Assembly: GCF_014268655.2 (NCBI RefSeq)
Contig: NZ_JABWQX020000001.1
Coordinates: 372,001 to 436,000 of the forward strand
Length of the DNA: 64,000 nt
Source: Pseudomonas marvdashtae
GTDB lineage: Bacteria; Pseudomonadota; Gammaproteobacteria; Pseudomonadales; Pseudomonadaceae
Direction of reading: 5' to 3'
Positions within the stretch are counted from its first letter, which is position 1. Each line of letters starts with the position of its first letter. The translations under genes were made by a program, and so were the position numbers. The notes under the pieces are model-generated. The model did no database searches, had not been told where the DNA came from, and saw only the letters and a program-made list of their open reading frames with translations. This document shows, piece by piece, positions 28,671-38,973 of the stretch.

Positions 28671-29098
28671 GGCGTTCTCATCATCACTGCGCGAAATAGG
28701 GTCCGAAATCAGCAGGGCGTCATCGGTTCCTGGGTCTGAGGCACGGTAAAGTGTTGGCTCGACCGGGTCGTCTGCATCATTGCTGTCGGGAAGTGTATCT
28801 GCCGATTATCCACTGACGTTAATGGCTATCAGTATTCGACCATGTGAATGTGTTGCGCTGAGTCCGGTAACGGCCGGTCTGGCCTCGGATAGCTCATCAA
28901 GCGGGCACGCAAGCAGGTGCCTTGGGCTGATCGTCGTTAGAGGAATCAGGGTGTGCTCGTCAGTAGCCTTGGAAGGCTCGTCAGAAAAGACGTGCACCGC
29001 TGGCAAAAGAGCCAGGTCTGACGCGGTGAAGCGGGTTGTCTAGGTCGCGTCTGCGGCTTTGACGAGTAAAGCATCAAGCGGTTTGCGCAAATGCCATA
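28671..29098. other. gap between rpsU terminator and dnaG
   Basis: About 430 bp without a supportable gene. The short frames on either strand (28780-29043 plus, 28806-29006 minus) have no ribosome-binding site or recognisable product. Probably holds the dnaG promoter(s). A nested hairpin is seen at 28995-29028 (CACCGC/GCGGTG enclosing CTGGC/GCCAG). Confidence 0.5.
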
Positions 29099-29120
29099 AG
29101 CCCGGCTTGAGGGCCGGGCT
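29099..29120 (-). terminator. hairpin after rpsU
   Basis: 8-bp perfect stem AGCCCGGC / GCCGGGCT with a 6-nt loop, 31 nt beyond the rpsU stop; the following T run is short (TTATGG), so it may only partly terminate and let some transcripts reach dnaG-rpoD. Confidence 0.7.
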
Positions 29121-29150
29121 AGGCAGAAGCTTGCTACGGACGTCTGTGTA

Positions 29151-29366
29151 TTAGTACAGACGTACGGCGCGGCGCTGCTCGCGCTGAACTTTCTTGGCGT
29201 GACGCTTAACAGCGGCTGCTGCTTTGCGCTTACGCTCAGAAGTCGGCTTCTCGTAGAATTCGCGGCTACGAACTTCAGCCAGAACACCGGCTTTTTCGCA
29301 GGAGCGCTTGAAACGACGCAGAGCTACGTCGAAGGGTTCGTTCTCTTTTACTTTGACGGCTGGCAT
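29151..29366 (-). CDS. rpsU: 30S ribosomal protein S21
   Basis: 71-aa highly basic protein of the small ribosomal subunit, needed for initiation on many mRNAs. Starts [20 protein letters not shown] and ends in the Arg/Lys-rich [11 protein letters not shown] typical of S21. First gene of the rpsU-dnaG-rpoD group, divergent from tsaD with a 199-bp shared promoter region. Confidence 0.98.
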
Positions 29367-29565
29367 CCAGAGCTACCTTCATTCATTACCGGGGTCAACA
29401 TCCTCGCGGCAAAAGAGCACTTGAAGACGTCGGTTTTTAAGGGTTGCGGATGTTAACCCCTCATCGCTCGGAATGCAAAGCCTCTGATCGAAAACCGCTG
29501 GTCGGGGCACAACGCGGCGACTATTATGCGCGCCTTCGAATTCAGCCTCTACAAGGCGCAAACCC

Positions 29566-30591
29566 ATGCTAGTACTGGGATTAGAAACTTCCTGCGACGA
29601 AACCGGCGTCGCACTGTACGACAGTGAGCGCGGCCTGCTGGCCGATGCGCTGTTCAGCCAGATCGACTTGCATCGAGCCTACGGTGGCGTGGTGCCTGAG
29701 CTTGCCTCCCGCGACCACGTCAAGCGCATGCTGCCCTTGATCCGCCAGGTCTTGGCCGAGGCGGACTGCGTGCCGACGGAGATCGACGCCATCGCCTATA
29801 CCGCCGGCCCCGGCCTGGTCGGTGCGCTGCTGGTTGGCGCGTCCTGCGCCCAGGCGCTGGCGTTTGCCTGGGGCATTCCGGCGCTGGGTGTACATCACAT
29901 GGAAGGTCATTTGCTGGCGCCGATGCTGGAGCCTCAACCGCCGGAGTTTCCGTTCGTCGCTTTGTTGGTATCAGGCGGTCATACGCAGCTGGTCCGCGTG
30001 GATGGAATTGGCCAATACGCGCTCATGGGCGAATCGCTCGACGATGCCGCCGGTGAAGCTTTCGACAAGACTGCGAAGATGATGGGCCTCAATTATCCTG
30101 GTGGACCGGAGATCGCACGGCTGGCAACCCAAGGGCTAGAAGGACGTTTCGTATTTCCCCGTCCGATGTGTGATCGACCTGGCCTGGACCTCAGCTTCAG
30201 CGGCCTGAAAACCTTTGCGCTCAATACATGGCAGCAGTGCGTCAACGCCGGGGACGACAGTCAACAAGCCCGTTGCGACATCTCCCTGGCGTTCCAGCAG
30301 GCCGTGGTAGAGACTTTGACCATCAAGTGCAAGCGCGCCTTGAAACAGGCCGGGCTGAAGCGCCTGGTGATTGCCGGCGGCGTCAGTGCGAACAAGGCTT
30401 TGCGGATATCCCTGGAAAAAATGCTCGGTGACATGAAGGGCGACGTTTACTACGCCCGGCCGGAGTTCTGCACGGATAACGGCGCGATGATCGCCTTTGC
30501 CGGTTGCCAGCGGCTGCAGGCGGGCCAACATGAAAGCTTGGCGATCAGTGTGCAGGCACGTTGGCCCATGGAGCAGTTGTCACCGCTGTGA
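29566..30591 (+). CDS. tsaD: tRNA N6-adenosine threonylcarbamoyltransferase TsaD
   Basis: 341-aa enzyme that transfers the threonylcarbamoyl group to A37 of tRNAs reading ANN codons, with TsaB, TsaC and TsaE. ASKHA fold with [14 protein letters not shown] at the N-terminus, metal-binding His111 and His115 in GVHHMEGHL, and VSGGHTQL further on. Full length. Formerly gcp/ygjD. Divergent from rpsU, convergent with plsY. Confidence 0.97.
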   Translation: MLVLGLETSCDETGVALYDSERGLLADALFSQIDLHRAYGGVVPELASRDHVKRMLPLIRQVLAEADCVPTEIDAIAYTAGPGLVGALLVGASCAQALAFAWGIPALGVHHMEGHLLAPMLEPQPPEFPFVALLVSGGHTQLVRVDGIGQYALMGESLDDAAGEAFDKTAKMMGLNYPGGPEIARLATQGLEGRFVFPRPMCDRPGLDLSFSGLKTFALNTWQQCVNAGDDSQQARCDISLAFQQAVVETLTIKCKRALKQAGLKRLVIAGGVSANKALRISLEKMLGDMKGDVYYARPEFCTDNGAMIAFAGCQRLQAGQHESLAISVQARWPMEQLSPL

Positions 30592-30599
30592 GGCACCGT

Positions 30600-31169
30600 T
30601 TAGAAATGCCGTTCGCGCCCGGCGAACAGGTCGCGTAGATTGCTCCGGTGACGCCAGACGATCAGCGCAACCAGCGCCGTCATCGGCAGCAAGGCCGCCG
30701 GTTCCTGCCAAGCCAGCAGCGGCAGGGTCAACGGCGTTGCGATCAGCGCGGCCAGGGAGCTGGTACGGGTCAGATAGAAGGTCAGCAGCCAGGTGAGAAC
30801 GGCAAGCAGTGCGGCGGGGGGATACAGGCCCAGCAGCATGCCGGCAGCGGTGGCGACACCCTTGCCGCCGCGAAAGCGAAAGTACAGTGGAAACAGATGG
30901 CCAATGACCGCGCAGACGCCGACCCAAGCCTGCTGCTGCAACGAGAGTCCTGCAAGACTGGCGACCAGTACCGGGAACAAGCCTTTGCAGAGATCGCCCA
31001 GCAGGGTCAGGACGGCGAGTTTACGTCCGGCCAGGCGCAGCATGTTGGTGGCGCCGGCATTGCCTGAACCACTCATTCGCGGATCCGGACGACCGGTCAG
31101 GCGGCTGAGCAAAATGGCGAAGGACAGTGAGCCGAGCAGGTAGGCGAGGATCGCCAGTAACCAAAACAT
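30600..31169 (-). CDS. plsY: glycerol-3-phosphate acyltransferase PlsY
   Basis: 189-aa integral inner-membrane enzyme that acylates glycerol-3-phosphate from acyl-phosphate to give lysophosphatidate. About five membrane helices; conserved loops [18 protein letters not shown] (about 35-53, phosphate binding), [14 protein letters not shown] and [18 protein letters not shown] 31169 ([13 protein letters not shown]) is preferred to 31178 because it matches the family N-terminus. Ends 8 bp from the tsaD stop, convergent. Confidence 0.95.
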   Translation of the reverse strand: MFWLLAILAYLLGSLSFAILLSRLTGRPDPRMSGSGNAGATNMLRLAGRKLAVLTLLGDLCKGLFPVLVASLAGLSLQQQAWVGVCAVIGHLFPLYFRFRGGKGVATAAGMLLGLYPPAALLAVLTWLLTFYLTRTSSLAALIATPLTLPLLAWQEPAALLPMTALVALIVWRHRSNLRDLFAGRERHF

Positions 31170-31243
31170 GCTAACCATTCCGGGCGAGGACGCCCTGATT
31201 CTAACGGGGCAATACGCCCTTGTCGTGCTGCGGAGAAAAGTGC

Positions 31244-31597
31244 TTGGACAGAGTGTTTATCGAAGGCCTGGAAGTCGACACCGTTATCGGTGCCTACGAC
31301 TGGGAGCGAGGCATCCGACAGTGTTTGCGGCTTGACCTGAGCTTCGCCTGGGACAACCGCCCGGCTGCCGCAGGCGACGACCTGACCCTGGCGCTCGACT
31401 ATGCCAGCGTGTCCTCGCGCATCCAGGCGTTTGCCGAGCAAGCGCAGTTCCAATTGGTCGAGACTTTTGCCGAACGACTGGCCCAGGCGCTCATGGAAGA
31501 GTTCAAGATCACCTGGCTGCGCCTGAAAGTGACCAAGCCAGGCGCCGTACCGGCCGCCAGCGGCGTTGGCGTGGAGATCGAGCGCGGATGTCGCTGA
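31244..31597 (+). CDS. folB: dihydroneopterin aldolase FolB
   Basis: 117-aa enzyme of folate synthesis that cleaves 7,8-dihydroneopterin to 6-hydroxymethyl-dihydropterin and glycolaldehyde. Start is a TTG at 31244 giving [20 protein letters not shown], which matches Pseudomonas FolB; GGAG lies 8-9 nt upstream. A start at 31220 would add eight unrelated residues. Conserved YASVSSRI and TFAERLAQ segments are present. Overlaps folK by 10 nt, so the two consecutive pathway steps are translated from one mRNA. Confidence 0.95.
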   Translation: MDRVFIEGLEVDTVIGAYDWERGIRQCLRLDLSFAWDNRPAAAGDDLTLALDYASVSSRIQAFAEQAQFQLVETFAERLAQALMEEFKITWLRLKVTKPGAVPAASGVGVEIERGCR

Positions 31598-32106
31598 CAC
31601 AGGTTTTTCTCGGGCTCGGCAGCAACATCGAGCGCGAAACCCATTTGTGCGCGGGACTTGAAGCGCTGGCCGGTTTTCTGGTGGATATGCGCTGTTCGGC
31701 TGTATTCGAGAGCCAGCCCGTGGGTATCAAGAGCGGGCCGTTCTTTAATTTTGTCGTCTCGGCCTTCACGGATCTGCCGCTGATGGAGCTGGACCGTCGT
31801 CTCAAGTTCATCGAGGCCGACAATGGTCGCTACGCGCCGGACCGCAAGGGCCTGCCGCTGGATATCGACGTGTTGCTGTACGGTGAACAGGTTGGCAACT
31901 TCGATGGGCTGATTCTGCCTCGCGCCGAAATTCTCAAGAACGCTTTTGTCCTATGGCCTTTGTCGTTGATCGCACCGGATCGGATTCATCCTGGCGTAGG
32001 GAAAAGCTTTGCCACCCTGTGGGATGAATCGCAGATTGACCAAGTGCTTGCACCGGTGGCTTTCGAATGGCGAGGCCAACAGCTTACGCCAGGGCATCTG
32101 CTGTGA
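31588..32106 (+). CDS. folK: HPPK: hydroxymethyldihydropterin pyrophosphokinase FolK
   Basis: 172-aa enzyme that transfers pyrophosphate from ATP to 6-hydroxymethyl-7,8-dihydropterin, the step after FolB. N-terminal FLGLGSNIERETHLCAG, GPFFNFVVSAFTD, and the metal-binding signature KGLPLDIDVLLYG are present. Starts inside the last codons of folB. Confidence 0.96.
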   Translation: MSLTQVFLGLGSNIERETHLCAGLEALAGFLVDMRCSAVFESQPVGIKSGPFFNFVVSAFTDLPLMELDRRLKFIEADNGRYAPDRKGLPLDIDVLLYGEQVGNFDGLILPRAEILKNAFVLWPLSLIAPDRIHPGVGKSFATLWDESQIDQVLAPVAFEWRGQQLTPGHLL

Positions 32107-32125
32107 GGCGCCGGCTGTCATCGCG

Positions 32126-32158
32126 AGCGAGCTGACCCGAAAACCCCGTCAGCTCGCT
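32126..32158. repeat. inverted repeat between folK and cca
   Basis: Perfect 11-bp arms AGCGAGCTGAC (32126-32136) and GTCAGCTCGCT (32148-32158) around an 11-nt spacer; the right arm overlaps the cca stop codon. It sits between convergent genes and may be a shared terminator, though without a long T run. Confidence 0.65.
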
Positions 32159-33375
32159 GCTTCCTTGTAGACCTTCAACGCCCTCAGGCGCTCCCGCTTG
32201 ATCGCCTCGCCCAACTGCGGCCCCTTGAAGCCTTTCTCCAGCAGTGGCTGCACTGCCACGCCTCGAGCCGCCGATGCTGCACCTCGCAAATAATCCGCTT
32301 GTGGGTAACTTCGATCCTCCAAGCCTTTGCGCCCACGAGCATCCATCTCGCAAGCCGCAATGAACTCCTCGAAGCGCTGAGGCCGGCGGTACACATCAAA
32401 ACTTTGCAGCAGCTCAAGCAGCGTAGACGCCTTCAGCTCTAGCGCGCGATGGCCATGGGTGTGATATTGGCCCACCAGCAATGCCAGTTCCTGACAGTCG
32501 CGAGGCGCCTTGAAGCGCTCGTTGACGGCTTTGATCAACTTCAGGCCCTTGTGCTCATGAGCAATGTGGCGTGGCCATTCATGCTCCGGAGTCAAGCCTT
32601 TGCCCAGGTCGTGCAGCAGGCAAGCCCAGCGCACCGTCAGCGGCTGTTGATGCAAGGCTGATTGTTCCAGCACGCTCAGCGTGTGAGCGCCGGTATCGAT
32701 TTCCGGATGGTGAGCTTCAGGTTGTGGCACGCCGAACAGTGCGTCGACCTCGGGCATCAAGATGCTGAGAGCGTTGCAGTCGCGCAAGACCTTAATGAAC
32801 ACTTGTGGTTGATTTTCCATCAGCGCGCGGGAAATTTCTTTCCAGCTACGTTCTGCCGTCAACGCCTCCAGTTCGCCGGAATCACAGAGCTGACGCATCA
32901 GTTCAAGTGTCTCGTCCGCCACCTTGAAACCCAGCGGGGCATAACGCGCAGCGAAGCGGGCAACGCGCAACACTCGGAGGGGATCCTCTGCGAACGCGGG
33001 GGAAACGTGGCGCAGTAGGCGTGCTTCGAGGTCGCGTTGGCCGTGGTAGGGATCGGTGAGATTGCCCTGATCGTCTTCGGCCATCGCGTTGATCGTCAGG
33101 TCCCTGCGGATCAGGTCTTCTTCAAGCGTCACTTCGGGGCTGGCATGGAACACGAAGCCACCGTAACCCCTGCCGCTCTTGCGCTCCGTGCGGGCGAGGG
33201 CATATTCGTCGCCAGTCTTCGGGTCGAGGAATACCGGGAAATCAGCCCCTACAGGGCGAAACCCCCTGGCAAGCATTTCCTCGGCGGTGGCGCCCACCAC
33301 GACCCGGTCGATATCGGTGACGGGAATGCCCAGCAGGCGATCGCGAACAGCGCCGCCGACTTTGTAGATTTGCAT
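32149..33375 (-). CDS. cca: multifunctional CCA tRNA nucleotidyltransferase
   Basis: 408-aa enzyme that adds or repairs the 3' CCA of tRNA. Class II nucleotidyltransferase head with [20 protein letters not shown] (GG and DxD catalytic site), ATP/CTP-reading segment [15 protein letters not shown], and a C-terminal HD phosphohydrolase domain ([15 protein letters not shown]), as in E. coli Cca. Full length. Convergent with folK; 65 bp from the spoVR-family gene upstream. Confidence 0.96.
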   Translation of the reverse strand: MQIYKVGGAVRDRLLGIPVTDIDRVVVGATAEEMLARGFRPVGADFPVFLDPKTGDEYALARTERKSGRGYGGFVFHASPEVTLEEDLIRRDLTINAMAEDDQGNLTDPYHGQRDLEARLLRHVSPAFAEDPLRVLRVARFAARYAPLGFKVADETLELMRQLCDSGELEALTAERSWKEISRALMENQPQVFIKVLRDCNALSILMPEVDALFGVPQPEAHHPEIDTGAHTLSVLEQSALHQQPLTVRWACLLHDLGKGLTPEHEWPRHIAHEHKGLKLIKAVNERFKAPRDCQELALLVGQYHTHGHRALELKASTLLELLQSFDVYRRPQRFEEFIAACEMDARGRKGLEDRSYPQADYLRGAASAARGVAVQPLLEKGFKGPQLGEAIKRERLRALKVYKEAAS

Positions 33376-33440
33376 AAAAAACCTCCATTGAGCCGACAGG
33401 ATAAACCTTTACGTCGGCCGTTCGGAGGCGAAAGCGCAGT

Positions 33441-35006
33441 TCAAAGATGAATAACGGCCAAGTCCAGGCGCCCATAGTCTCCTTCGGCTTGTTCGTTTCG
33501 TGGGGGGACATGGTGGGTTTTCATCACTTGATCGCCCTGCAAGGTTTCCAGATGAATGTCGAATCCCCAAAGACGATGCAGGTGCTTGAGTACCTCGTCA
33601 GTCGATTCACCCAAGGGTTTACGGTCGTGCTGCTGATGACGCAGCGTGAGGGACCGATCCCCGCGACGGTCGATGCTATAGATCTGCACGTTGGGCTCGC
33701 GGTTGCCCAGGTTGTATTGCGCCGCCAAGGTCTCTCGGATGGTGCGATAACCGCCCTCATCATGGATGGCGGGCACCAGCAGGTCGTCCTTCTGGTCATC
33801 GTCCAGGATGCTGAACAGCTTGAGATCCCGGATTACCTTGGGTGAAAGATACTGCAGGATGAAACTCTCGTCCTTGAAGCTGCTCATGGCGAACTTGATG
33901 GTAGACAGCCAATCCGAGCCGGCGATTTCCGGGAACCAGTGGCGATCCTCGTCGGTTGGGTTTTCGCACATGCGTCGGATATCGCGGTACATGGCAAAGC
34001 CCAGCGCGTAAGGATTGATACCGCTGTAATACGGACTGTCAAAGCCTGGCTGGAACACTACGCTGGTATGGGACGTGAGGAACTCCATCATGAAACCATC
34101 AGTGACCAGGCCCTCGTCGTAGAGGTCGTTCATCAATGTGTAGTGCCAGAACGTCGCCCATCCCTCGTTCATGACCTGGGTTTGGCGTTGCGGATAGAAA
34201 TACTGGGCGATCTTGCGCACGATTCGCACGATTTCCCGCTGCCAGGGCTCCAGCAGCGGCGCGTGTTTTTCAATGAAATACAGGATGTTTTCCTGGGGCT
34301 CGGCCGGGAAGCGTGCGTTGTCTTTCTCGCTGTACTTGTCGGCGCCTTTGGGAATGGTCCGCCACAGATCATTGATCTGCTTTTGCAGATGCTCCTCGCG
34401 GTCCTTCTGGCGGCGGCGTTCTTCCTCGGCGGAAATCGGATATGGCCGCTTGTAGCGATCCACCCCGTAATTCATCAGGGCATGGCAGGAATCCAGCAGG
34501 TCTTCCACCGCATCGATCCCGTGGCGCTCTTCGCATTGCATGATGTACTGCTTGGCGAACACCAGGTAGTCGATGATCGAGCTGGCATCGGTCCAGGTGC
34601 GGAACAGGTAGTTGCCCTTGAAGAAGCTGTTGTGGCCATAGCACGCGTGAGCCACTACCAGCGCCTGCATGCAGATGGTGTTTTCCTCCATCAGGTACGC
34701 GATGCAAGGGTCGGAATTGATCACGATTTCGTAGGCCAGCCCCATCTGGCCGCGACTGTAGGATTTCTCTGTGCTGAGAAAATGCTTGCCGTAGGACCAG
34801 TGGTGGTAACCCAGCGGCATCCCGACGGATGCATAGGCGTCCATCATTTGCTCGGCGGTGATCACTTCGATCTGGTTTGGGTAGGTGTCCAATGCATAGC
34901 GGTCCGCGATACGGCTGATTTCGCGGTCGTAGGCCTGGATCAGCTCGAATGTCCACTCGGAGCCAGTGGAAATAGGCTGGCGCTTCTGCTCTTTTTTGGC
35001 GGTCAT
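33441..35006 (-). CDS. SpoVR family protein
   Basis: 521-aa member of the SpoVR/YcgB family. Named for a Bacillus sporulation gene, but in Gammaproteobacteria it is a stationary-phase/stress gene of unclear biochemistry. Conserved His-rich and aromatic segments ([40 protein letters not shown] as [15 protein letters not shown] here) suggest a metal-binding helical core. Its ATG overlaps the yeaH stop (ATGA), so it is the last gene of the yeaG-yeaH-spoVR operon. Confidence 0.93.
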   Translation of the reverse strand: MTAKKEQKRQPISTGSEWTFELIQAYDREISRIADRYALDTYPNQIEVITAEQMMDAYASVGMPLGYHHWSYGKHFLSTEKSYSRGQMGLAYEIVINSDPCIAYLMEENTICMQALVVAHACYGHNSFFKGNYLFRTWTDASSIIDYLVFAKQYIMQCEERHGIDAVEDLLDSCHALMNYGVDRYKRPYPISAEEERRRQKDREEHLQKQINDLWRTIPKGADKYSEKDNARFPAEPQENILYFIEKHAPLLEPWQREIVRIVRKIAQYFYPQRQTQVMNEGWATFWHYTLMNDLYDEGLVTDGFMMEFLTSHTSVVFQPGFDSPYYSGINPYALGFAMYRDIRRMCENPTDEDRHWFPEIAGSDWLSTIKFAMSSFKDESFILQYLSPKVIRDLKLFSILDDDQKDDLLVPAIHDEGGYRTIRETLAAQYNLGNREPNVQIYSIDRRGDRSLTLRHQQHDRKPLGESTDEVLKHLHRLWGFDIHLETLQGDQVMKTHHVPPRNEQAEGDYGRLDLAVIHL

Positions 35007-36274
35007 GTCACTAACCTGCGCTGGAAGAGTTCACGGAAGACCGGGTAGATATCCCCGGCCGAGACCAGTTGCTGCTGGGCAAACGTATCGGAAAAAGCTT
35101 CGGCGATGCGTTCGTATTCGTACCACAGGGCCTGATGTTCGCGTGGGGTAATTTCCACGTAGGTGTAGTACTGGACGAACGGCATGATCTGGTTGATGAG
35201 AATGTCCCGGCAGATGGGCGAGTCATCGTTCCAGTTGTCACCGTCGGACGCCTGGGCCGCGTAGATGTTCCACTCGTTGGCCGGGTAGCGTTCAGCCATG
35301 ATTTCCTGCATCAGCTTCAAGGCGCTGGAAACGATGGTGCCGCCGGTTTCCCTGGAATAGAAGAATTCTTCTTCGTCGACTTCCCGGGCGCTGGTGTGAT
35401 GGCGGATGAACACCACGTCGATCTTGTCGTAGTTCCGTTTCAGGAACAGGTACAACAAGATGAAGAACCGCTTGGCGATGTCCTTGGTGGCCTGGGTCAT
35501 GGAACCGGACACGTCCATCAGGCAGAACATTACCGCCTTGGAGCTGGGATTCGGTTGCTTTACCAGCAGGTTGTATTTGAGGTCGAAGGTATCGAGGAAC
35601 GGTACGCGATGGATGCGGGCGCTGAGTTTCTCGATTTCCGCTTCCAAGTCCTGAATGTCGCCGAAGTTGTCAGGTTCTTCTCTTTTAAGGCGAGCCAATT
35701 CTTCCTTGGCCTCGCGCAGTTTTGCCCGGCTGCTGCCCGACAGCGCGATGCGTCGGGCATGGGCCGAGCGAAGGGTGCGGATTATATTGATACGCGATGG
35801 ATTGCCTTCGTTGCTGATACCGGCACGCACCGTCTTGAAGGTGTCGGTGCCGGTCAGGTTGCGCTTGACCAGGTTCGGCAGTTCCAGGTCCTCGAACATG
35901 AACTCTAGGAATTCCTCCTGGGTGATCTGGAACACGAACTCGTCCATGCCTTCGCCAGAGTTGCCGGCCTTGCCGGGCCCCTTGCCACCGCCTCCACCGG
36001 GTGGCCGAGGGATGTGCTCGCCACTGGTGAATTCCTTGTTTCCAGGATGCACGACAGTCTGCTTGCCACCGCGACCATGGTGAAGCACCGGCTCGTCGAT
36101 GTCGCGACCGGGAATGCTGATTTGTTCGCCGTGTTCCATGTCCGTGATGGAGCGCCGGCTGACCGCCTCTTCGACGGCTTTCTTGATGTGGTCACGGTAG
36201 CGCCGCAGAAACCGCTGGCGGTTTACCGTGCTCTTGTTCTTGCCATTCAGGCGTCGGTCGATCACATAGCTCAT
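35003..36274 (-). CDS. yeaH: YeaH/YhbH family protein (DUF444, VWA-like)
   Basis: 423-aa DUF444 protein with a von Willebrand A-like domain: the MIDAS motif in [16 protein letters not shown] (DxSxS) and a coiled segment ([20 protein letters not shown]). Function is not defined; it is co-expressed with the kinase YeaG and SpoVR in stationary phase and nitrogen stress in enterics. Start ATG 36274 ([15 protein letters not shown]) with GGAGG just upstream; the open frame continues to 36604 but that part is a repeat-containing spacer. A Gly/Pro loop ([18 protein letters not shown]) is present at about residue 95. Confidence 0.94.
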   Translation of the reverse strand: MSYVIDRRLNGKNKSTVNRQRFLRRYRDHIKKAVEEAVSRRSITDMEHGEQISIPGRDIDEPVLHHGRGGKQTVVHPGNKEFTSGEHIPRPPGGGGGKGPGKAGNSGEGMDEFVFQITQEEFLEFMFEDLELPNLVKRNLTGTDTFKTVRAGISNEGNPSRINIIRTLRSAHARRIALSGSSRAKLREAKEELARLKREEPDNFGDIQDLEAEIEKLSARIHRVPFLDTFDLKYNLLVKQPNPSSKAVMFCLMDVSGSMTQATKDIAKRFFILLYLFLKRNYDKIDVVFIRHHTSAREVDEEEFFYSRETGGTIVSSALKLMQEIMAERYPANEWNIYAAQASDGDNWNDDSPICRDILINQIMPFVQYYTYVEITPREHQALWYEYERIAEAFSDTFAQQQLVSAGDIYPVFRELFQRRLVT

Positions 36275-36308
36275 AGGCCCCTCCGGGGGAGCTTCAAGTC
36301 GTAAGCTC

Positions 36309-36366
36309 CAAGCTGCAAGCGAAGCACCGTCGAGCCCACGGCTCAGGCGCTGTTCCTTGCAGCTTG
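36309..36366. repeat. inverted repeat between yeaG and yeaH
   Basis: CAAGCTGCAAG (36309-36319) and CTTGCAGCTTG (36356-36366) are perfect 11-bp arms with a 36-nt spacer, filling most of the 113-bp gap inside the operon. The sequence style is that of dispersed Pseudomonas intergenic palindromes; it may stabilise or partly terminate the yeaG transcript. Confidence 0.65.
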
Positions 36367-36387
36367 TGGCGAGAAGCTTGCCGCTGC

Positions 36388-38310
36388 TTATTGCGATTTG
36401 CGGACCCGCAGGTACCACTCGGAGAGCAGCCGTACCTGTTTGTCGGTGTAGCCACGTTCGACCATGCGTGTAACGAAGTCGTTGTGTTTTTGCTGGTCCT
36501 CCTTGCTGGCCTTGGCATTGAAACTGATTACAGGCAGCAGGTCTTCGGTGTTGGAGAACATTTTCTTCTCGATGACCACCCGCAATTTCTCGTAGCTGAG
36601 CCACGTCGGGTTCTTGCCGTTGTTGTTGGCCCGGGCACGCAGCACGAAGTTGACGATCTCGTTGCGGAAATCTTTCGGATTGCTGATGCCGGCCGGTTTC
36701 TCGATTTTTTCCAGCTCCTCGTTGAGGGCCACGCGGTTGAGGATCTCGCCGGTTTCCGGATCGCGGTATTCCTGGTCCTGGATCCAGAAGTCCGCGTACA
36801 GCACATAACGGTCGAAAATGTTCTGACCGTATTCGCTGTAGGACTCCAGGTAGGCAGTCTGGATTTCCTTGCCGATGAACTCGATGTAGCGGGGCGCCAG
36901 GTACTCCTTGAGGAAACGCAGGTAGCGCTCGCGGGTTTCCGCCTGGAACTGTTCCTGCTCGATCTGCTGTTCGAGCACGTACAACAGGTGGACCGGGTTG
37001 GCGGCGATTTCATGGGGATCGAAGTTGAAGACCTTGGACAGGATCTTGAACGCAAAACGCGTCGACAGGCCATTCATCCCTTCGTCCACCCCGGCGTTGT
37101 CGCGGTACTCCTGGATCGACTTGGCCTTTGGATCGGTGTCCTTGAGGTTCTCGCCGTCGTACACCCGCATTTTCGAATAGATGTTGGAGTTTTCCGGCTC
37201 CTTGAGGCGCGACAATACGGTGAACTGGGCAAGCATTTTCAGCGTGTCGGGCGCGCAATGGGCCTTGGACAGCGAGCTGTTGAACAGCAGCTTGTCGTAG
37301 ATCTTCACCTCATCGGAAACCCGCAGGCAGTACGGCACCTTGACGATGTAGATCCGATCGATGAAGGCCTCGTTGTTCTTGTTGTTGCGGAAGGTGTGCC
37401 ATTCCGACTCGTTGGAGTGAGCCAGCAGGATGCCGGTGAACGGGATAGCCCCCAGGCCCTCGGTACTGTTGTAGTTGCCTTCCTGTGTGGCGGTGAGCAG
37501 TGGGTGCAGCACCTTGATAGGCGCCTTGAACATTTCGACGAATTCCATCAGGCCCTGGTTGGCCCTGCACAGCGCGCCGGAATAGCTATAGGCGTCGGCG
37601 TCGTTCTGCGGGAATTCCTCGAGCTTGCGAATATCGACTTTACCCACCAGGGCCGAAATGTCCTGGTTGTTTTCATCCCCGGGTTCGGTCTTGGCCACCG
37701 CGATCTGATTGAGGATCGACGGATAGAGCTTGACCACGCGGAACTGGCTGATGTCACCGCCGAATTCGGCCAGGCGCTTGGTGGCCCATGGCGACATGAT
37801 GGTATTGAGGTAACGGCGAGGAATGCCGAAGTCTTCTTCGAGAATCTCGCCGTCCTCGGTGGCGTTGAACAGCCCCAGTGGGGATTCAAAGACTGGCGAG
37901 CCCTTGATGGCGTAAAAGGGCACCTTCTCGATCAGTTGCTTGAGTTTTTCGGCCAGGGACGATTTGCCGCCGCCCACGGGGCCGAGCAGGTAGAGGATTT
38001 GTTTCTTCTCCTCCAGGCCTTGGGCGGCATGGCGGAAATAGGACACGATCTGTTCGATGCATTCTTCCATCCCGTGGAAGTCAGCAAAGGCCGGGTAGCG
38101 GCGGATCACTTTGTTGGAAAAGATCCGCGAGAGCCTCGAGTTGGCCGAGGTATCCAGCAGTTCCGGTTCTCCGATGGCCAGCAACAAACGCTCCGCGGCC
38201 GATGCGTAGGCACTGCGGTCCTGCTTGCAGAGTTCGAGGTATTCCTGCAGCGAGCACTCCTCCTGCCGCGTGGACTCGAAACGTTGCTGGAAGTGGCTAA
38301 AAATACTCAT
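36388..38310 (-). CDS. yeaG: PrkA/YeaG family serine protein kinase
   Basis: 640-aa protein kinase of the PrkA family. An AAA+ type N-terminal domain with Walker [16 protein letters not shown] (about residue 110) and a C-terminal PrkA kinase-like domain ([20 protein letters not shown] onward). Known targets are few; in E. coli YeaG acts in nitrogen starvation and stationary phase. First gene of yeaG-yeaH-spoVR. The 300-bp region upstream carries several inverted repeats. Confidence 0.95.
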   Translation of the reverse strand: MSIFSHFQQRFESTRQEECSLQEYLELCKQDRSAYASAAERLLLAIGEPELLDTSANSRLSRIFSNKVIRRYPAFADFHGMEECIEQIVSYFRHAAQGLEEKKQILYLLGPVGGGKSSLAEKLKQLIEKVPFYAIKGSPVFESPLGLFNATEDGEILEEDFGIPRRYLNTIMSPWATKRLAEFGGDISQFRVVKLYPSILNQIAVAKTEPGDENNQDISALVGKVDIRKLEEFPQNDADAYSYSGALCRANQGLMEFVEMFKAPIKVLHPLLTATQEGNYNSTEGLGAIPFTGILLAHSNESEWHTFRNNKNNEAFIDRIYIVKVPYCLRVSDEVKIYDKLLFNSSLSKAHCAPDTLKMLAQFTVLSRLKEPENSNIYSKMRVYDGENLKDTDPKAKSIQEYRDNAGVDEGMNGLSTRFAFKILSKVFNFDPHEIAANPVHLLYVLEQQIEQEQFQAETRERYLRFLKEYLAPRYIEFIGKEIQTAYLESYSEYGQNIFDRYVLYADFWIQDQEYRDPETGEILNRVALNEELEKIEKPAGISNPKDFRNEIVNFVLRARANNNGKNPTWLSYEKLRVVIEKKMFSNTEDLLPVISFNAKASKEDQQKHNDFVTRMVERGYTDKQVRLLSEWYLRVRKSQ

Positions 38311-38371
38311 GACGTCACCTCGCTCGATACGTGGAGCCGGTGTCGGATCAATCAGTCGATGCTGGACAGCC

Positions 38372-38433
38372 GCTGGGAACCCAGCTGCCGTTTACCCCCC
38401 AGAATGCTTTCAAGAATGTACGCTCCTGAAAGC
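38372..38433. promoter_or_regulatory. two dyads upstream of yeaG
   Basis: GCTGGG-AA-CCCAGC (38372-38385) is a perfect 6-bp-arm dyad, and GCTTTCA (38406-38412) with TGAAAGC (38427-38433) is a second 7-bp-arm dyad with a 14-nt spacer. They lie 62-123 bp upstream of the yeaG ATG and are candidates for regulator binding or 5' UTR structure. No known factor is recognised. Confidence 0.45.
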
Positions 38434-38544
38434 TGACTCCCGATGACCCGCGCGCCGGTGTACCGGCTCTCCCCTGTTTTGGATGGCCTGAGGCTAAGGA
38501 TAGTTCGGAATCGGAGAGGTAAAGGTTGAATACGTAATTAGTTG

Positions 38545-38596
38545 TGGCAGACCGTTCGTCTGCCATCGCCCAAGCCCACGGTTCATGCGGGCTTGG
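38545..38596 (-). repeat. two tandem hairpins downstream of glpE
   Basis: CCAAGCCC/GGGCTTGG (38570-38577 and 38589-38596) and TGGCAGAC/GTCTGCCA (38545-38552 and 38558-38565) are two perfect 8-bp stems separated by 4 bp. They fall just past the glpE stop and may form its 3' end, though neither has a long T run after it. Confidence 0.6.
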
Positions 38597-38609
38597 CCGG
38601 CATAAAAAA

Positions 38610-38939
38610 TTATTCGTCGGTGCCTTGCGCTGTTTCGCCAGGATAAGTCGCGCGCCACAGCTCAAAACCGCCGTCCAGGCTGTAGACATCGCTGAAGCCC
38701 TGGCTGACCAGGTAACCCGCTGCGCTCTGGCTGGAGTTGCCGTGGTAGCAGACTACAACGGTAGGCGCATCCAGGTCGGCGGCACGGATGAAATCGGCGA
38801 TGGAATGGTTGTCCAGGTGTTTCGACCCCGGGATATGGTTTGCGGCATAGGTCTGTGGGTCGCGTACGTCGACGACGATTGCGCCTTGCTCACGCAGGGC
38901 TTGGGCCTGCTCGGGAGGAATACGTTTGAATTCGGTCAT
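38610..38939 (-). CDS. glpE: thiosulfate sulfurtransferase GlpE (single-domain rhodanese)
   Basis: 109-aa cytoplasmic rhodanese that moves sulfane sulfur from thiosulfate to cyanide or thiols. Active-site loop [14 protein letters not shown] carries the catalytic Cys, as in E. coli GlpE. ATG 38939 is used: AGGAG lies 7 nt upstream and [12 protein letters not shown] is the family start; the open frame to 39077 overlaps apaH in another frame. Downstream of apaH on the same strand. Confidence 0.94.
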   Translation of the reverse strand: MTEFKRIPPEQAQALREQGAIVVDVRDPQTYAANHIPGSKHLDNHSIADFIRAADLDAPTVVVCYHGNSSQSAAGYLVSQGFSDVYSLDGGFELWRATYPGETAQGTDE

Positions 38940-38973
38940 GAAAAAACTCCTGTGGCCTGAAGCGCGGCGCCGA

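Noticed and set aside
28780..29043. 87-aa frame in the rpsU-dnaG gap
   Set aside because: No ribosome-binding site, composition unlike neighbours, no recognisable product; the opposite strand has an equally long frame.
36275..36604. N-terminal extension of YeaH up to 36604
   Set aside because: The added sequence covers an intergenic inverted repeat and overlaps the 3' end of yeaG; the ATG at 36274 has a strong ribosome-binding site.
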